From Suillus spraguei (lineage: Eukaryota; Basidiomycota; Agaricomycetes; Boletales; Suillaceae), in assembly GCA_016800925.1 (NCBI GenBank), contig JABCPU010000426.1:1-55519 (forward strand): 55,519 bases of DNA. Reading direction: 5' to 3'. Below the pieces are notes generated by a model. It was not told the DNA's origin. It worked only from the letters and a program-made list of their open reading frames with translations, and ran no database searches. Positions 10,918-22,262 of this stretch are shown in pieces (position 1 is the stretch's first letter; the number at the start of each line of letters is the position of its first letter). The position numbers and the translations under genes were made by a program.

Positions 10918-11613
10918 CAGATCTGGTCTGGTTTGACGGGCGGAGATGCTTTGACCTATGTCGCTCATGCTTGCACAGCGTTGAGAGAAACTGGTGAATG
11001 TTTGGATGATGGGTGTTGTTACAAACTGGGGTGGCATCACCAGCGACAGTGAGAAGACACAGACGGTCTGCTGGGAGGTTCTTACAATGTCCAGAAAAGG
11101 ACAAGGTGAAAGTACAAGGAACGTGTTCCAAGTACGATCAAGGGTTCGGCCTCAAAGACAAGGCTAAGAGGTTCTACGAGAATAGAGACTAAGACTAAGG
11201 AGTGCTTAGACTTAGAGACGATTCAAGACGACTTAGGTTGGAGACCTAAGTGAAGGATGTTCCAGGTAAAACCCAGTAAGATTAAAGTAAAGAATCTACT
11301 ACAAGTACAACATGCTTAAATAGACCAATATGTGCGCACGGACCAAGAGAGACGTAAGCATGTAAGTGCGTATCCAAATAAGGAAGGCAACTATAGTACA
11401 GATGCATTGAGCATGTGAGTCAGGGTTATGTGACATGATATACAAGTAAGGAAAGAGGGAATGAATAGGGGCACGTACGATTGTAACAGGTGTGGGATCT
11501 CGTTGGATCGGACCAAGTCTGGCTCCTTGGAGAGTGTTCTGAGTTTTATGGGGAGGCATGATGTGGGATGGTTTTAGAGAATGTTACTCGGAAAGGTGTG
11601 AGTTCGAATATAC
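10918..11613. other. Unassigned DNA around a solo C LTR
   Basis: Outside the solo LTR (11017-11488) two short pieces remain, 10918-11011 and 11494-11613. If the LTR and one target copy are removed they join into one open frame of about 60 codons (GGDALTYVAHACTALRETGE...) that stops at TAG near 11575. I do not recognise the protein. It may be an older element or gene fragment. Confidence 0.4.
11017..11488 (-). repeat. Solo LTR of chromovirus family C
   Basis: This 472-bp block is the reverse complement of the C LTR, starting TGTTACAAACTGG and ending GATTGTAACA. The 5-bp target duplication GGTGT is exact at 11012-11016 and 11489-11493. A solo LTR is what remains after recombination between the two LTRs of one element. 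It differs clearly from both LTRs at 1359 and 8415, including small indels, so it derives from another insertion. Confidence 0.92.
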
Positions 11614-12346
11614 TGTTAAGACCATACTCAAAAGGTAAGAGATCCAAAGGGCTTTGGCCTCAGTTCGTGCACTGTGCCCCTTTCCTGAGTAATGCCCCTT
11701 ATTTCAGAGGAAGGTTATATGTCTGAAGATCTGGAAGTGATATCGTGACAGATCCGGATGTCTGAAGGTTATCCGGAATGTGGAGATGGAACAAGGATTA
11801 AGACTAGTCTCAGAACGAGTTCCTTAACTAGAAACTAACAGAGGTGGACTACCCAAGGGTAGAGTCGGAGAGGTAGACTATAGGAATCAATCCTAAGTCT
11901 TGGAAGATGACTGGAGTCGGAGGTAACTTAAGTCCGGAGGAAGGAATGAGGAGAATCTAATATGATATTTGAGCTAAGGTTCTACAGAGATTTACAAGTG
12001 ATTTATATACTGGAAGTAACTAGCATAGATAATCAGCAAGTCCGGGACCGAGGGCTATGTACGATGTATAACGGAAGTCTATTAGTTAATGCACAGCAGA
12101 TCAGTAAGCGCGAGTCAGAAATGAGACACAGGTAATGGATCAAATAAGCAGAAGAAAATATACACAGCCAGAATACTGGAGACAGGAGGATTGCCGAAAG
12201 GAGGTAGACGCAGATGTCCACAAGGGAGTTAGAGTGCGAGAAGTAGGAGCTTTCGGATGGGTGATCCAGACAGGATCTGTGGACTGGATGGAAGTAGGAT
12301 CTATTGGATCTGATTGGATCTGAGATCAGGAGTATGGTATATGACA
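11614..12346 (-). repeat. Family A solo LTR, copy A1
   Basis: It is 733 bp from TGTTAAGACC to TATATGACA, which on the minus strand gives TGTCATATACC...GGTCTTAACA. It matches copies A2, A3 and A4. The minus strand carries a TATATAAA-type box, consistent with that orientation. The flanks (TATAC left, TCTAG right) do not match, so a target duplication is missing or decayed. Confidence 0.85.
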
Positions 12347-14165
12347 TCTAGACCCACTGCAAATACTACCACCTCCAAGTCTGATCAGTTAATGATACTG
12401 CTAATCATTGTCTTCTGTAAGATCAATGACCTCTATCTTTCCTGAGTTTCCTTTCGTGTTTCCTACACAGTCATGACATTCAAACATTTGCCTCATCATG
12501 ATCAGATCACAACTGTTGCACAACATGAGAAAATGATGAAATTCGGCTTTTGTAAGACCAGGCCAGGAGAGAGAGTCCAGTTTCAGAAGCTTGTCAAAGA
12601 CTTGGTGAGTTTCATCTCATCAAGGCTGACGCCTTTGGATGACATCCTCTAGTTTGATGTCTATTGGACAAATCCTATGGTATCACTTTGCCATGTACAG
12701 TTGCAACTTGAGTACATACCATTTCCATCAAGAAAGACGATATCCTGTGGCCTGGCCTCATCAAAGTCTGTTATCAGGCCCATCAGTATATCATGATGTG
12801 ACTAACGGTCATCCCATAACAGAATGTATCTCACTGCGTCTTGGGTAATTCTTGATGGGTAACCCAGATGAACTGTGTATTTGTTCAATGAAAACTACAC
12901 CAGTGATTCATTAGCATCAACCAACAACTCGAAGTTGCGGCTACATAGTCAAGGGTAGCTTACCGATATAACTGCATTTGCTCGATGCACAACAGGCCAC
13001 GTACTCCCCTACATGCAGTCCCTGTGTTAACATGGTTATTGCTGCCTCGTGATGGTAACTGGAATTGTCGTCATTGTCTATGAATGTACATAGGCATCGT
13101 GGTCCTCAGAATTGATGAGACCTTCAATATAATGTGAGATTGGAAGGAACCACATGCTCTCCATCATCATTAATTGGCCTGTGTCCAAACAAGGGTAAGA
13201 CCTTCGAGACAATCTTGTACTTGAGTTGGCTAACGTACCAATACCAGATGCACAGTGTTTCTCTGGTCTCATCTAATTTGAGTACTGCATTCTTCCTGTC
13301 ACTGGCTTGTGCTGCAAGCTTTGCTCACTCATACTCTCATTGAAGTTTGTCAGTTGCGACGTTGGCTTGGGTTTGTAGGTGATCAGGAGCCATACTATGC
13401 CAGCAGATTCACCTTGTGCAACTGGACATATTGTCCTGACCTTTTATACCAATTTCAGTTATGTGAGTACTAGCCTGTAAATTAGGTCCATTTTTATGTA
13501 ATTCTATGCCTTTAGCAAGTGACTGAGATGGTACTAGTCGTGCAACTGTGGCATTACTTTCATTACACATGTACGCCGTTTAACTTTTATCTATTTCCTA
13601 ATTGAAATATCTACATAGTACTAGTCCTCCATTTACATTGACAGTTCAAAGTCTTCAGGTTGGTGAGCTCGCTTCCCAGTGGGCTCGCTTCTGTACAAAC
13701 TCAATGTAACATCATGCTCAGCTGTATTGGCATACGAGCCAATGCACAATATCACTTGGTAAGCGCTGTTTAGTTTGAGCTTTTAGGTTTGAGGCTAATT
13801 ACTACTGCAATCAACAGTTGCAGTGGATGGCTTTGACTTGTGAGTCTAGAATCATCCAAAAATTTAACCCTTGATCCTCAATCATTGACAAATTTGAGCC
13901 CATTAGAACACACTCCTGGGCCCAGGCCATGGCAGTGATACTACTCCTCAGTTAATGCATGTCCATAACCCACACCCACTCACCCAAAAATGGATGGATT
14001 ATTGCCAGCTTCTGAGTCGTTGGAACAAAGAAACTACTGCCGGCCTAAGTATAAGCGCAACGATAATCCTACTGAAGGTGCGAGTGAGATGTTCGACCCA
14101 AGAGGACTGCAATAGAAGCAATTCCTTCTAAGTTAGTGTGAAGGAAACAAGAAAGTACTAATAAG
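12347..14165 (+). pseudogene. Decayed ORF remnants, left copy of a ~380-bp direct repeat
   Basis: No intact gene is present. Near 12520-12600 a short frame reads QHEKMMKFGFCKTRPGERVQFQKLVKDL and ends at a good splice donor. The stretch 13083-13480 matches 23262-23640 in the same orientation at roughly three quarters identity by eye. In the right copy this DNA reads as a protein piece (GIVVPSIDETFNVL, then LEILWLANIPIPD-like residues); here stops and shifts break it. Both copies flank the Plavaka-like transposase, so it may be a second gene of that element type. The family is not recognised. Confidence 0.4.
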
Positions 14166-14977
14166 GCAACAAAAGTTCCGTCTTCTGAGGTCAGCGGTGG
14201 TAACAGTATATCGGTGGTACTAGTGCGATGTCAGTGGTACTAGCACAGTAAGGATTGCTGTAGCGGTTAGCTAGTGAGGGCAAGAACAAAGTCACTTAAG
14301 CGAGACGAATATAGTATTACTACCCACGGTGCGTTAGTGGTAGCGGCAACTCCATACGAGCGAGAAAGTTGGTGAGAGAGGTAGCGACCCAGCGAGATTA
14401 CTGGCTGTGGTCCGGTTACGAGTAGTGAAGTCGAAAGTTGCACAGTGCTTTGAACAGTAAAGTTACCGGCGGTTAAATCAATGAGCGAGGTTCGAACGGA
14501 GAAAAGTTCAAAAGCAAATAGATTGTGACTAGCGAGCATTCAAATACTAAGTCCAAGTGAAGGGATGTAACGGGAAGTAATGGTAATGGTATGTAGGTTG
14601 AGTCTTTTTAACATATTCGAGCATGTATGAGATTATTAGGTGAGTCCAGTAGCAAGAAAGAAAATAAACAGGGTATTAACTAAGAGGCGCACAGCATGTA
14701 GCGGCCCCTCAAGACGCAAGGTAAATCCTGCCATTGATTTAGTAACGGCGGAAGCAAAATAACTACACACCAATGGATCTAGACAGATTTGGACGGGACA
14801 TGAGGGCATCGGCCTGAGGATCTGGTAAGGGTTTGCGGCAGAAGTACGGTTCCGCCTTAGCGGAGCAAAAAGGCTATATACTCGCTATAAGGAAATTCTT
14901 CGGTTGCCGCCACAGACAGTAATGAAACGCTTGTCAGAAATGGGGGTTTGACGGTCAGCATAACTTTGCTCGCTACA
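14166..14977. repeat. Family D repeat, copy D2
   Basis: This block resembles D1 at 9389-10282, most clearly over 14600-14977 (shared TCTTTTTAACAT, CACCAATGGATCT, GTAATGA and the GCTACA right end). The left limit is uncertain, set near AGGTCAGCGGTGGTAAC. It ends ten bases before the first ATG of the Plavaka-like reading frame, so it may have replaced that gene's promoter. Confidence 0.5.
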
Positions 14978-17451
14978 TTGTCCTCTATGAACTTGGCAGG
15001 ATACTCAACTGTTTGCCAGTGCACTTGCAGACGAAGCTTTGCGCAACTTAACACGTACATGAACCATCAAAGGACATGTAAAAAGCAGAAGAAACACCTT
15101 TTGAATGTGCTATCAAAAGCCAAAGAGGTATGGAGCACAAGAAAAAGACCATGTGGAGAAGAAGATAAATGTGACAAGCTAGCTGGGTCTACTCTGAATC
15201 TTCCGACCATGGTCCATAGTGTGGAGACTTGGATTTCACGAGCAGGGGAAAGCGGGGCACACCCACAACCAGATCATGGATTTACTGGCTCAGAGTTCAC
15301 TTCTGATCAGGCTATTATCAGTGGAGGAGAATACAATTTGTCATCACAATCAGGTATTGAAACTGAATGCGATGTGAGTGTCAGATCTTTAATGATTATT
15401 ATTGATCCCTGAACAGTCTGTGAGGAATGGTGCAGTCCTTTAGAGTCTTTGCATGTAGTCGATGATCCATGGTCACTCGCTGAGCATTGTCCACAATGCC
15501 TCAATTGTCATCTTCCTGCGCGGTTTTGATATATCCTTCCTCAACCCCCACCTATGACTGAGCCAGCCCTGCCACTAACTGCAGACCTCTTGCCCACTTC
15601 AGAGACAAGTGCAATGTTGTCATGCACCTTTTGTTTCTTTTGCACACTTCCCAGTGTTTTCGGACTTTCACATCGATATTACAGTGATTGCTTGCCAACT
15701 CACGATCCAGAAGAACTTACAACTCTAGAAAACCTCACTCTGACGCATTCTGAGTCAGACCAAGATTTCAGCATGACTGCTCCTGTAATACATAATAGCA
15801 GCATAGAAGCTCCAGATGCTTTCCATCCATATCCAAATAAATTGTTGTTTCTCCTTGGCAATTGGTTTTGGAATGGGGGTATCCAGAAGTCACACAAAAG
15901 TTTCAAGGAACTATTATGGATAATCAGTGACAGCAAGTTTTGATCTGAAGACATTTGTGCTTCACACTGGAATTTAATCAACAATTGACTTGGATCTAGC
16001 GCAGACAATGCAGAGGCACATGATAATGTGACCTTCGAAGGTGCTGGGTGGAAGAAGACTGCAATCAACATCAAGATACCCATTCACAAATGTGCAGAAA
16101 ACCCAGGTATCCATGAATATCTCACCACTGACTTATATCATTGACCGCTTGTATCTGTTATCCAGGAAAAACTTGCAAATGAAAAGCACGACGAACTATT
16201 CCATTATCAGCCATATGAACTACTCTGGAATCACGGAGAGTCTGAAAAATCCATTCATGTTCATGGGAAACTGTACAACTCCGAGGTTTTTATTCGAGCA
16301 CACTGTGAAGTCCAAGAGTCTCCAGCGGAGCCTGGGTGTGATCTAGAATGGGTCGTTATCACTTTTATGTTTTGGTCAGACTCAACCCATCTGACTTCCT
16401 TTGGTAATTCCAAACTCTGGCCTTGCTACATGTTTTTCAGAAATGAATACAAATATAGACGGTGCAAGCCCTCTTGCCATCTATGTAGTCATGTCTCCTA
16501 CTTCAACCATGTACGTGCCCAGTTTCGATTTTTTCATACTTATGCATTCATTGTCTTTAAGCTTGCGGATAGTTTCAAGGATTTTGCTATGAAGCACTTT
16601 GGTGGGAAAGATCCCAGTGCTGACTTTCTTGCACATTTCCATAGGGAACTCTATCATGCGCAGTGGAAGATTCTACTTGACGACAATTTTATAGAAACCT
16701 GCAGACATGGGATTGTGATATGCTGTTGTGATGGTATTGAGCATCCATTTTACCCTCAGATATTCACGTATTCTGCTGATTATCCAGAAAAGTGAGTCGA
16801 ATTGCACGCCTAGAAGGTCAACTGTATTGTTGTTTATCCTATTGTCAGGGTATTGCTGGCTACGATACGGAATCTTGGTGGGTGTCCATGCCCTCGGTGC
16901 CTCATCCCAAAATCCTGCATTCAGAGTCTGGGCATGTCTCTCGACATGAAGCAATGCCAGACCCTTGTGCGCATAGACAACAGTGCTCGGCAGAGTAAAG
17001 TCACAGTCATGCGTTCACATATTTATGATCTTGGTTATGGTATTCAAAGTACTGCTGTTGAAAACCTACTGAAAGAGCACTCGTTGGTGCCAACCACTGT
17101 ATGTTTGTTTTATTGTCACTAAATTTGTTTGAGTATCGACCATGATCTTTCAGAATGCATTTTCAGAGAAACTTGGATCCCTCAGCTTCAATCTATTTGT
17201 CATGTTGGTCGTAGACCTCATGCATGAGTTTGAACTTGGTGTCTGGAAAGCGCTGTTTGTCCACCTACTACATATTCTCAGTTCTGCTCGCGCAGGTTGT
17301 CATATACCGTGCATTTCAGTCCAGATCCGACTCAATCCATAGACATCCAGACACCCAATTCATACATCCAGTCCACCACTCCCATCCATATCTATCCATA
17401 TCCGATCCATATCCATATCCAACCCAATCCATCCATCCGGTCTCATCCACC

Positions 17452-18981
17452 TGTTAAGACCATACTCAAAGGGGGAAAGATCCGAAGAGCTTTGGCCTCA
17501 GTTCATGCACTGTGCCCCTTTCCCGAGTAATGCCCTTTATTTTAGAGGGTAGGTATGCATCTGAAGATCCAGAAGGAGTTGCATAATGGATCTGGACGTC
17601 CAAAGGTATCGGATATGGTACATCTGAAGGTTATCCAGAGCATAGAGATGGAACAAGGATTAAGACTAGTCTCAGAACGAGTTCCTAACTAGAAACTAAC
17701 AGAGGTAGACTATCCAAAGATAGAGTTGGTGTCATATACCATACTTCTGATCCCAGATCCGACCATATCCGATCAGATCAGATCGATTCTATTTCTGTCC
17801 AGTCCACAGATCCTGTCTGGATCGCCCATCCGAATGTGCCTACTTCTCGCACTCTAACTCCCTTGGGTATATCTGCGTCTATCTCCTTTCGTCATTCCTC
17901 CTGTTTCCAGTATTCCAGCTGTGTATACTTCTGTCCTGTGTCACTGATCCGTTACCTGTGTTTCATTTCCGATTCGTGCTTACTGATCTGCTGCGCATTA
18001 ACTAATAGACTTCCGTTACACTTCGTACATAGCCCTTGGTCCCAGACTTGTTGATTATCTGTATTAGATACTTACAGTATATAAACCACTTGTAGATCTC
18101 CATAGAACCTTAGTTTGAATATCATCTTAGATTCTGCTCATTCTGTTTCCTCCGGACTTGAGTTACCTTCCGCTCTAGTCACCTTCCGAGACTTAGGGTT
18201 GAATCCTTTAGTCTATATCTCTGATTCTATCCTTGGATAGTCTATCTCTGTTAGTTTCTAGTTAGGAACTTGTTCCAAAGCTAGCCTTAATCCTTGTTCT
18301 GTCTCTACGCTCCGAATAACCTTTGGACGTATCATATCCGATACCTTCAGACGTCCAGATCCGTCATGCAACTCCTTCTGGATCTTCGGACGTATACCTA
18401 CTCCCTGAAATAAAGGGCATTACTCGGGAAAGGGGCACAGTGCACGAACTGAGGCCAAGGCCCTTCATATCTTTCACCCTTTGAGTACGGTCTTAACAGT
18501 TGGAGATATAGACTAAAGGAATCAATCCCAAGTCTTGGAAGATGACTAGAGCTGGAAGTAACTCAAGTCCAGAGAAAAGGATGAGCAGAATCTAAGATGA
18601 TATTTGAACTAAGGTTCTACAGAGGTTTACAAGTGGTTTATATACTGTAAGTAGCTAGCATGGATAATCAACGAGTCCGGGACCAAGGGCTATGTACGAT
18701 GTATAACAGAAGTCTATTAGTTAATGCACAGTGGATCAGTAAGCGCGAGTCGGAAATGAGACACAGGTAATGGATCAATAAGCAGGAAGGAAATATACAC
18801 AGCCGGAATACCGGAGACAGGAAGATTGCTGAAAGGAGGTAGACGCAGATGTCCACAAGGGAGTTAGAGTGCAAGAGAGAGAGGCTTTCGGATGGGTGGT
18901 CTGGACAGGATCTGTGGACCAGACGGAAGTAGGATCAATCAGATCTGATCGGATCTGAGATCAGAAGTATGGTATATGACA
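17452..18981 (-). repeat. Family A solo LTR, copy A2, inside B2
   Basis: It runs TGTTAAGACC...TATATGACA in minus orientation, with exact CCACC duplications at 17447-17451 and 18982-18986. Minus the nested copy A3 and its 5-bp repeat it is 756 bp. The B2 sequence continues smoothly on both sides. Confidence 0.93.
17730..18498 (+). repeat. Family A solo LTR, copy A3, inside A2 in reverse
   Basis: It is 769 bp from TGTCATATACC to GGTCTTAACA, flanked by exact GTTGG duplications (17725-17729 and 18499-18503). It is inserted head to head into a member of its own family, so the two form an inverted pair. A TATATAAA box lies near 18078. It is the youngest of four nested layers. Confidence 0.95.
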
Positions 18982-21900
18982 CCACCCATCCGATCTGATC
19001 CATATCTGATCCATATCCATACCTGACCCAGTCCATATCCGACCCAGTCCATATCCGATCCATGTCCATATCTGATCCATGTCCATATCTGATCCGTGTC
19101 TATATCCGATCCGAGTTCATATCCAAACTATTCCCATGCACCTGTGCATTACCCCATTTAGTATATATCTGTGTCCCTGGCTCCTGGTTATCTCTGCCTC
19201 CATCTTGACAAGTTATTTCATACAAGTCTTATCTCCGAGTTCATAGCTTTATGTTCCGTTGTACTTGCTAATGTGTTTCCGCATGCTTCAGACATAGCCT
19301 TCAGACTATGCTTACTTACCTTCCGGCATGCTACCTACAGTATATAACCTTGTAGTACAACTCCTGCAGACTTCAGTCTGATCATTGCTTTCCTACTTCT
19401 GTATATTCCTTTGACTTCTGTATCTTGTTACCATGTCTATATAAATCCATTTCTGTTCTCGCACTTGGGCTCTGGCCCTTGTAAGCTTCTGACTCAGACC
19501 TATGTGATCATTCCCTATGCCGGAGCCTTGATCCTTTGTCCTATATCCTTTTCAGACTTCATCCATTTCCTGTCACTCATCCATTTCACCTCCAACTCTA
19601 CCTTTAGTAGTCTTATCCTGTCTGTTTCTATTCCAGACCTTGTCCGGAGTAGTCTATACTCATCCTTCTATAATATCCAGACCTACTCCTCTATAGTAGT
19701 TCAATTTCTCCCCTAAAATCCATAGAGCTACACTTGTCCGATCATCCAATCATCCGCCCCTCCGCTCCTCCGCTCTTCCGCTCTTCCGCTCTTCCGCTCT
19801 TCCGCTCCTCCGCTCTTCTGCTCCTTCAAGCTCCGGACCTTCGGACCTCTGGACCTCCAGATCTATCCTACCCTAACCTCCGACATCTATGGATAATCTT
19901 TCCCTCCAGAGCTCTGCTCCTATCCTGCCCTGGACTTTGTCCAGGAGCCCATCCTTCATCCATTCTACTTGGAACTTGTTCCAGTAGTCTTACCATTACT
20001 CCCTACCATCCAGAAATAGTTCCGGCACATTCTTGCGCTCATCCGGAAGTCCTTTGGAGCTCTATCAAGCTATCCTGTCCTACAGAGTTCATCTGGACTC
20101 CATCTGGACTTCACTATAACTCCCCCTTGGACTTCATCCGAAATTAAGGGCACATACTCGGGTAAGGGGCACAGCGTACAAGCTGAGGCCAAGCCCCTTT
20201 GACTTTCCGTCCCTCCGGTACAACACCATGTAAAGCCAGGACTTCTTAGTAGCCCCCAGTTTTGCATGGTTGTAACACAGGTGATGAATTGTTGCATGAA
20301 CTCGATCATCGGTATGTTTTGTTAAATAGACTCGACATAGGTTGTTTAACTGATGGAGAACACAAGCTACAGACTCACTCCTACCTTTGGCCGTGACACT
20401 GTCCAAAACTTCCTTCAAACGCTTCCGAAATGAAGAAGATGGCCGCTTGAGACTTCAAAGACCTTCTTCAGGTCAAGTTCTATATTGTTTTAACCAATTT
20501 ATTTTACTCATACCTATCTAACCAGTGCGCCATCCCAGTATTTGACGCCCTCCTTCCAGAGCCGCACAATACAAATGTTTTGACTCTGCTTTATACTTGT
20601 ACACACTGGCACACTCTCGCAAAACTGCGCATGCACACTGACGAGACCCTTGACCTCCTTGACACTGCCACTGTTACGCTCGGAAAGCAGCTTCACAATT
20701 TTCAGAAACATACTTGTGTAGCATTCAAGGCCTGGGAACTAAAATGAGAAGCAGAACATTGCCAATGCCGGAATTGCATGATGGTGTTGGCAATGGAAAG
20801 GTGACGACATATCAGACATCTCAGTGAATGAAGACTTTTAATCTTCAAACGTATAAGCTACATGCCCTGGGTGATTATTCCACTTCAATACGCAACTTTG
20901 GCACAACAGATTCATATAGCACTGAACCAGTGAGTAGAAGCATCATGATCATATTGTCAATCATGTAAAAATTAATTACCTGTGCATTATAGGGAGAGCT
21001 AGAACACCATACGTCGAAAGCAAGGTATCATCGGACAGACAAAAAAGGATTCGTCAAACAGATTACCAGTATCAAACGACGCGAAGCCCATATCCATCGC
21101 ATTTGTGACAAGCAGTTGCCACATGATATGATGATGGATGAAGAAGTCGCTACATCACCTGAGGCTCGTTTTGACATCAGCAAATCACAAAATTATCCCA
21201 AGAACATCCCGCCATTCCTCCAAAGGCACATGGGCGATCCTGCAATCAAAGTAAGTGCCACATAATCATGAAGACAGTTAGAATGCAATATGATACTGAT
21301 TCTGAGTAACAGGACTTCTTACCCAAGCTTCAGCACTTTCTCCTTGCTAAGATTAAGGAGATCTTAACTAAAGAAAATTGTGCTTTACTCATCAACAGTT
21401 CTACTGCCATTATGGTATCAGGAACTTCCCTGGCATGCTCAGACTCAGAAGTTTGTGTTTTTATCAAGGCTGATCGCATGTACAGACACAACTTGATGTG
21501 TCTTAACTACACGACATATGATGTCCATCGAGTGCAGGATATCATCAATCCATCAACATCACATTGCAATGTCATGCTTCTGGCCCAAGCCAGTGAGAAC
21601 TCAACTGACAGTGAACAACATCCTTATCTATATGCTCAGGTGCTTGGCATTTATCATGTCAATGTGACTTATATCGGCCCTGGCATGATCAACTACAACT
21701 TGCAATGAATTGATTTCCTGTAGGTGCGCTGGTATCAACACATAGATGTTGGTGAAGGCTTGAGCCGATGTACACCTTTAGATCGTGTTTGCTTCCCTCC
21801 TATGGCGGAACCAGACACGTTTGGGTTTGTTGACCCCCATAATGTTCTTAGATGTTGCAATGTTATTCCACAATTCACTCAAGGCCTGCGGTGTTTGGAT

Positions 21901-22262
21901 AGCAGGGGTGTTTCCCATTGTGCTCAAGATAAGCTTGACTGGCAGTACTATTATGTCAATCAGTGCATCTAACATCTCTACCTGAAGTTTCCCTGACACA
22001 GCAGCTTAGTTTTGTAGACCGCAACATGTTCATGCATTATCAATGGGGTTTAAGAGTTGGGCACACATACACCCATACTAGTCACAAATATGCTGACACA
22101 ACTGCAAATTTTGAGGATCTTGAAGAGGAGGAAGTTGATTTTGACCAAGATCAGGGTATATCTAGCTCGGATGTGTCTGACTCGGACTTGGGATCCGATT
22201 CAGGTGAAAATTTTGAAGACGAGTGTAGCGATAATGACTGTACCCTTGACTATGAAAACTAG

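Larger units (their letters stand above)
17298..20277 (+). repeat. Family B solo LTR, copy B2, carrying nested A LTRs
   Basis: It begins TGTCATATACC and ends GGTTGTAACA. The target duplication CAGGT is exact (17293-17297 and 20278-20282). Without the nested A2 LTR and its extra CCACC it is about 1,445 bp, very long for a fungal LTR. Removing it with one CAGGT copy rejoins the transposase reading frame (SSARAGDELLHELDHR), which confirms the borders. Inside are CCATATCCGATC-type short repeats (17340-17451 and 18982-19130), TATATAA motifs near 19340 and 19438, and a CTTCCGCTCTTCCGCTC tract near 19760-19815. Confidence 0.92.
14987..22262 (+). pseudogene. Plavaka-like DNA transposase, interrupted and decayed
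   Basis: This is a large DNA-transposon transposase of the kind common in mushrooms; I assign Plavaka from remembered family patterns. An N-terminal zinc finger follows ATG 14987 (CQCTCRRSFAQLNTYMNHQRTC). Then come WFWNGGIQKSHKSFKEL (about 15870), ELFHYQPYELLW (16190), FMFWSDSTHLTSFGN (16365), HAQWKILLDDNF (16655), FTYSADYPEK (16765), GGCPCPRCLIP (16875) and VVDLMHEFELGVWKALF (17210). A family-B LTR (17298-20277) then splits the gene. Coding resumes with LLHELDHR (20290), CAIPVFDALLPEPHN (20523), a block near 21000-21250, and ends in an acidic tail at TAG 22262. Introns are recognisable, for example after YPEK. In-frame TGA stops near 15410, 15527, 15942, 15985 and 16143 fit CGA to TGA change. 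Nonfunctional. Confidence 0.72.

Noticed and set aside
14987..22262. KDZ (Kyakuja-Dileera-Zisupton) transposase as an alternative family
   Set aside because: The CxC cysteine clusters expected beside KDZ domains are not seen, while the block order fits the Plavaka-type pattern I remember; a profile search would settle it.
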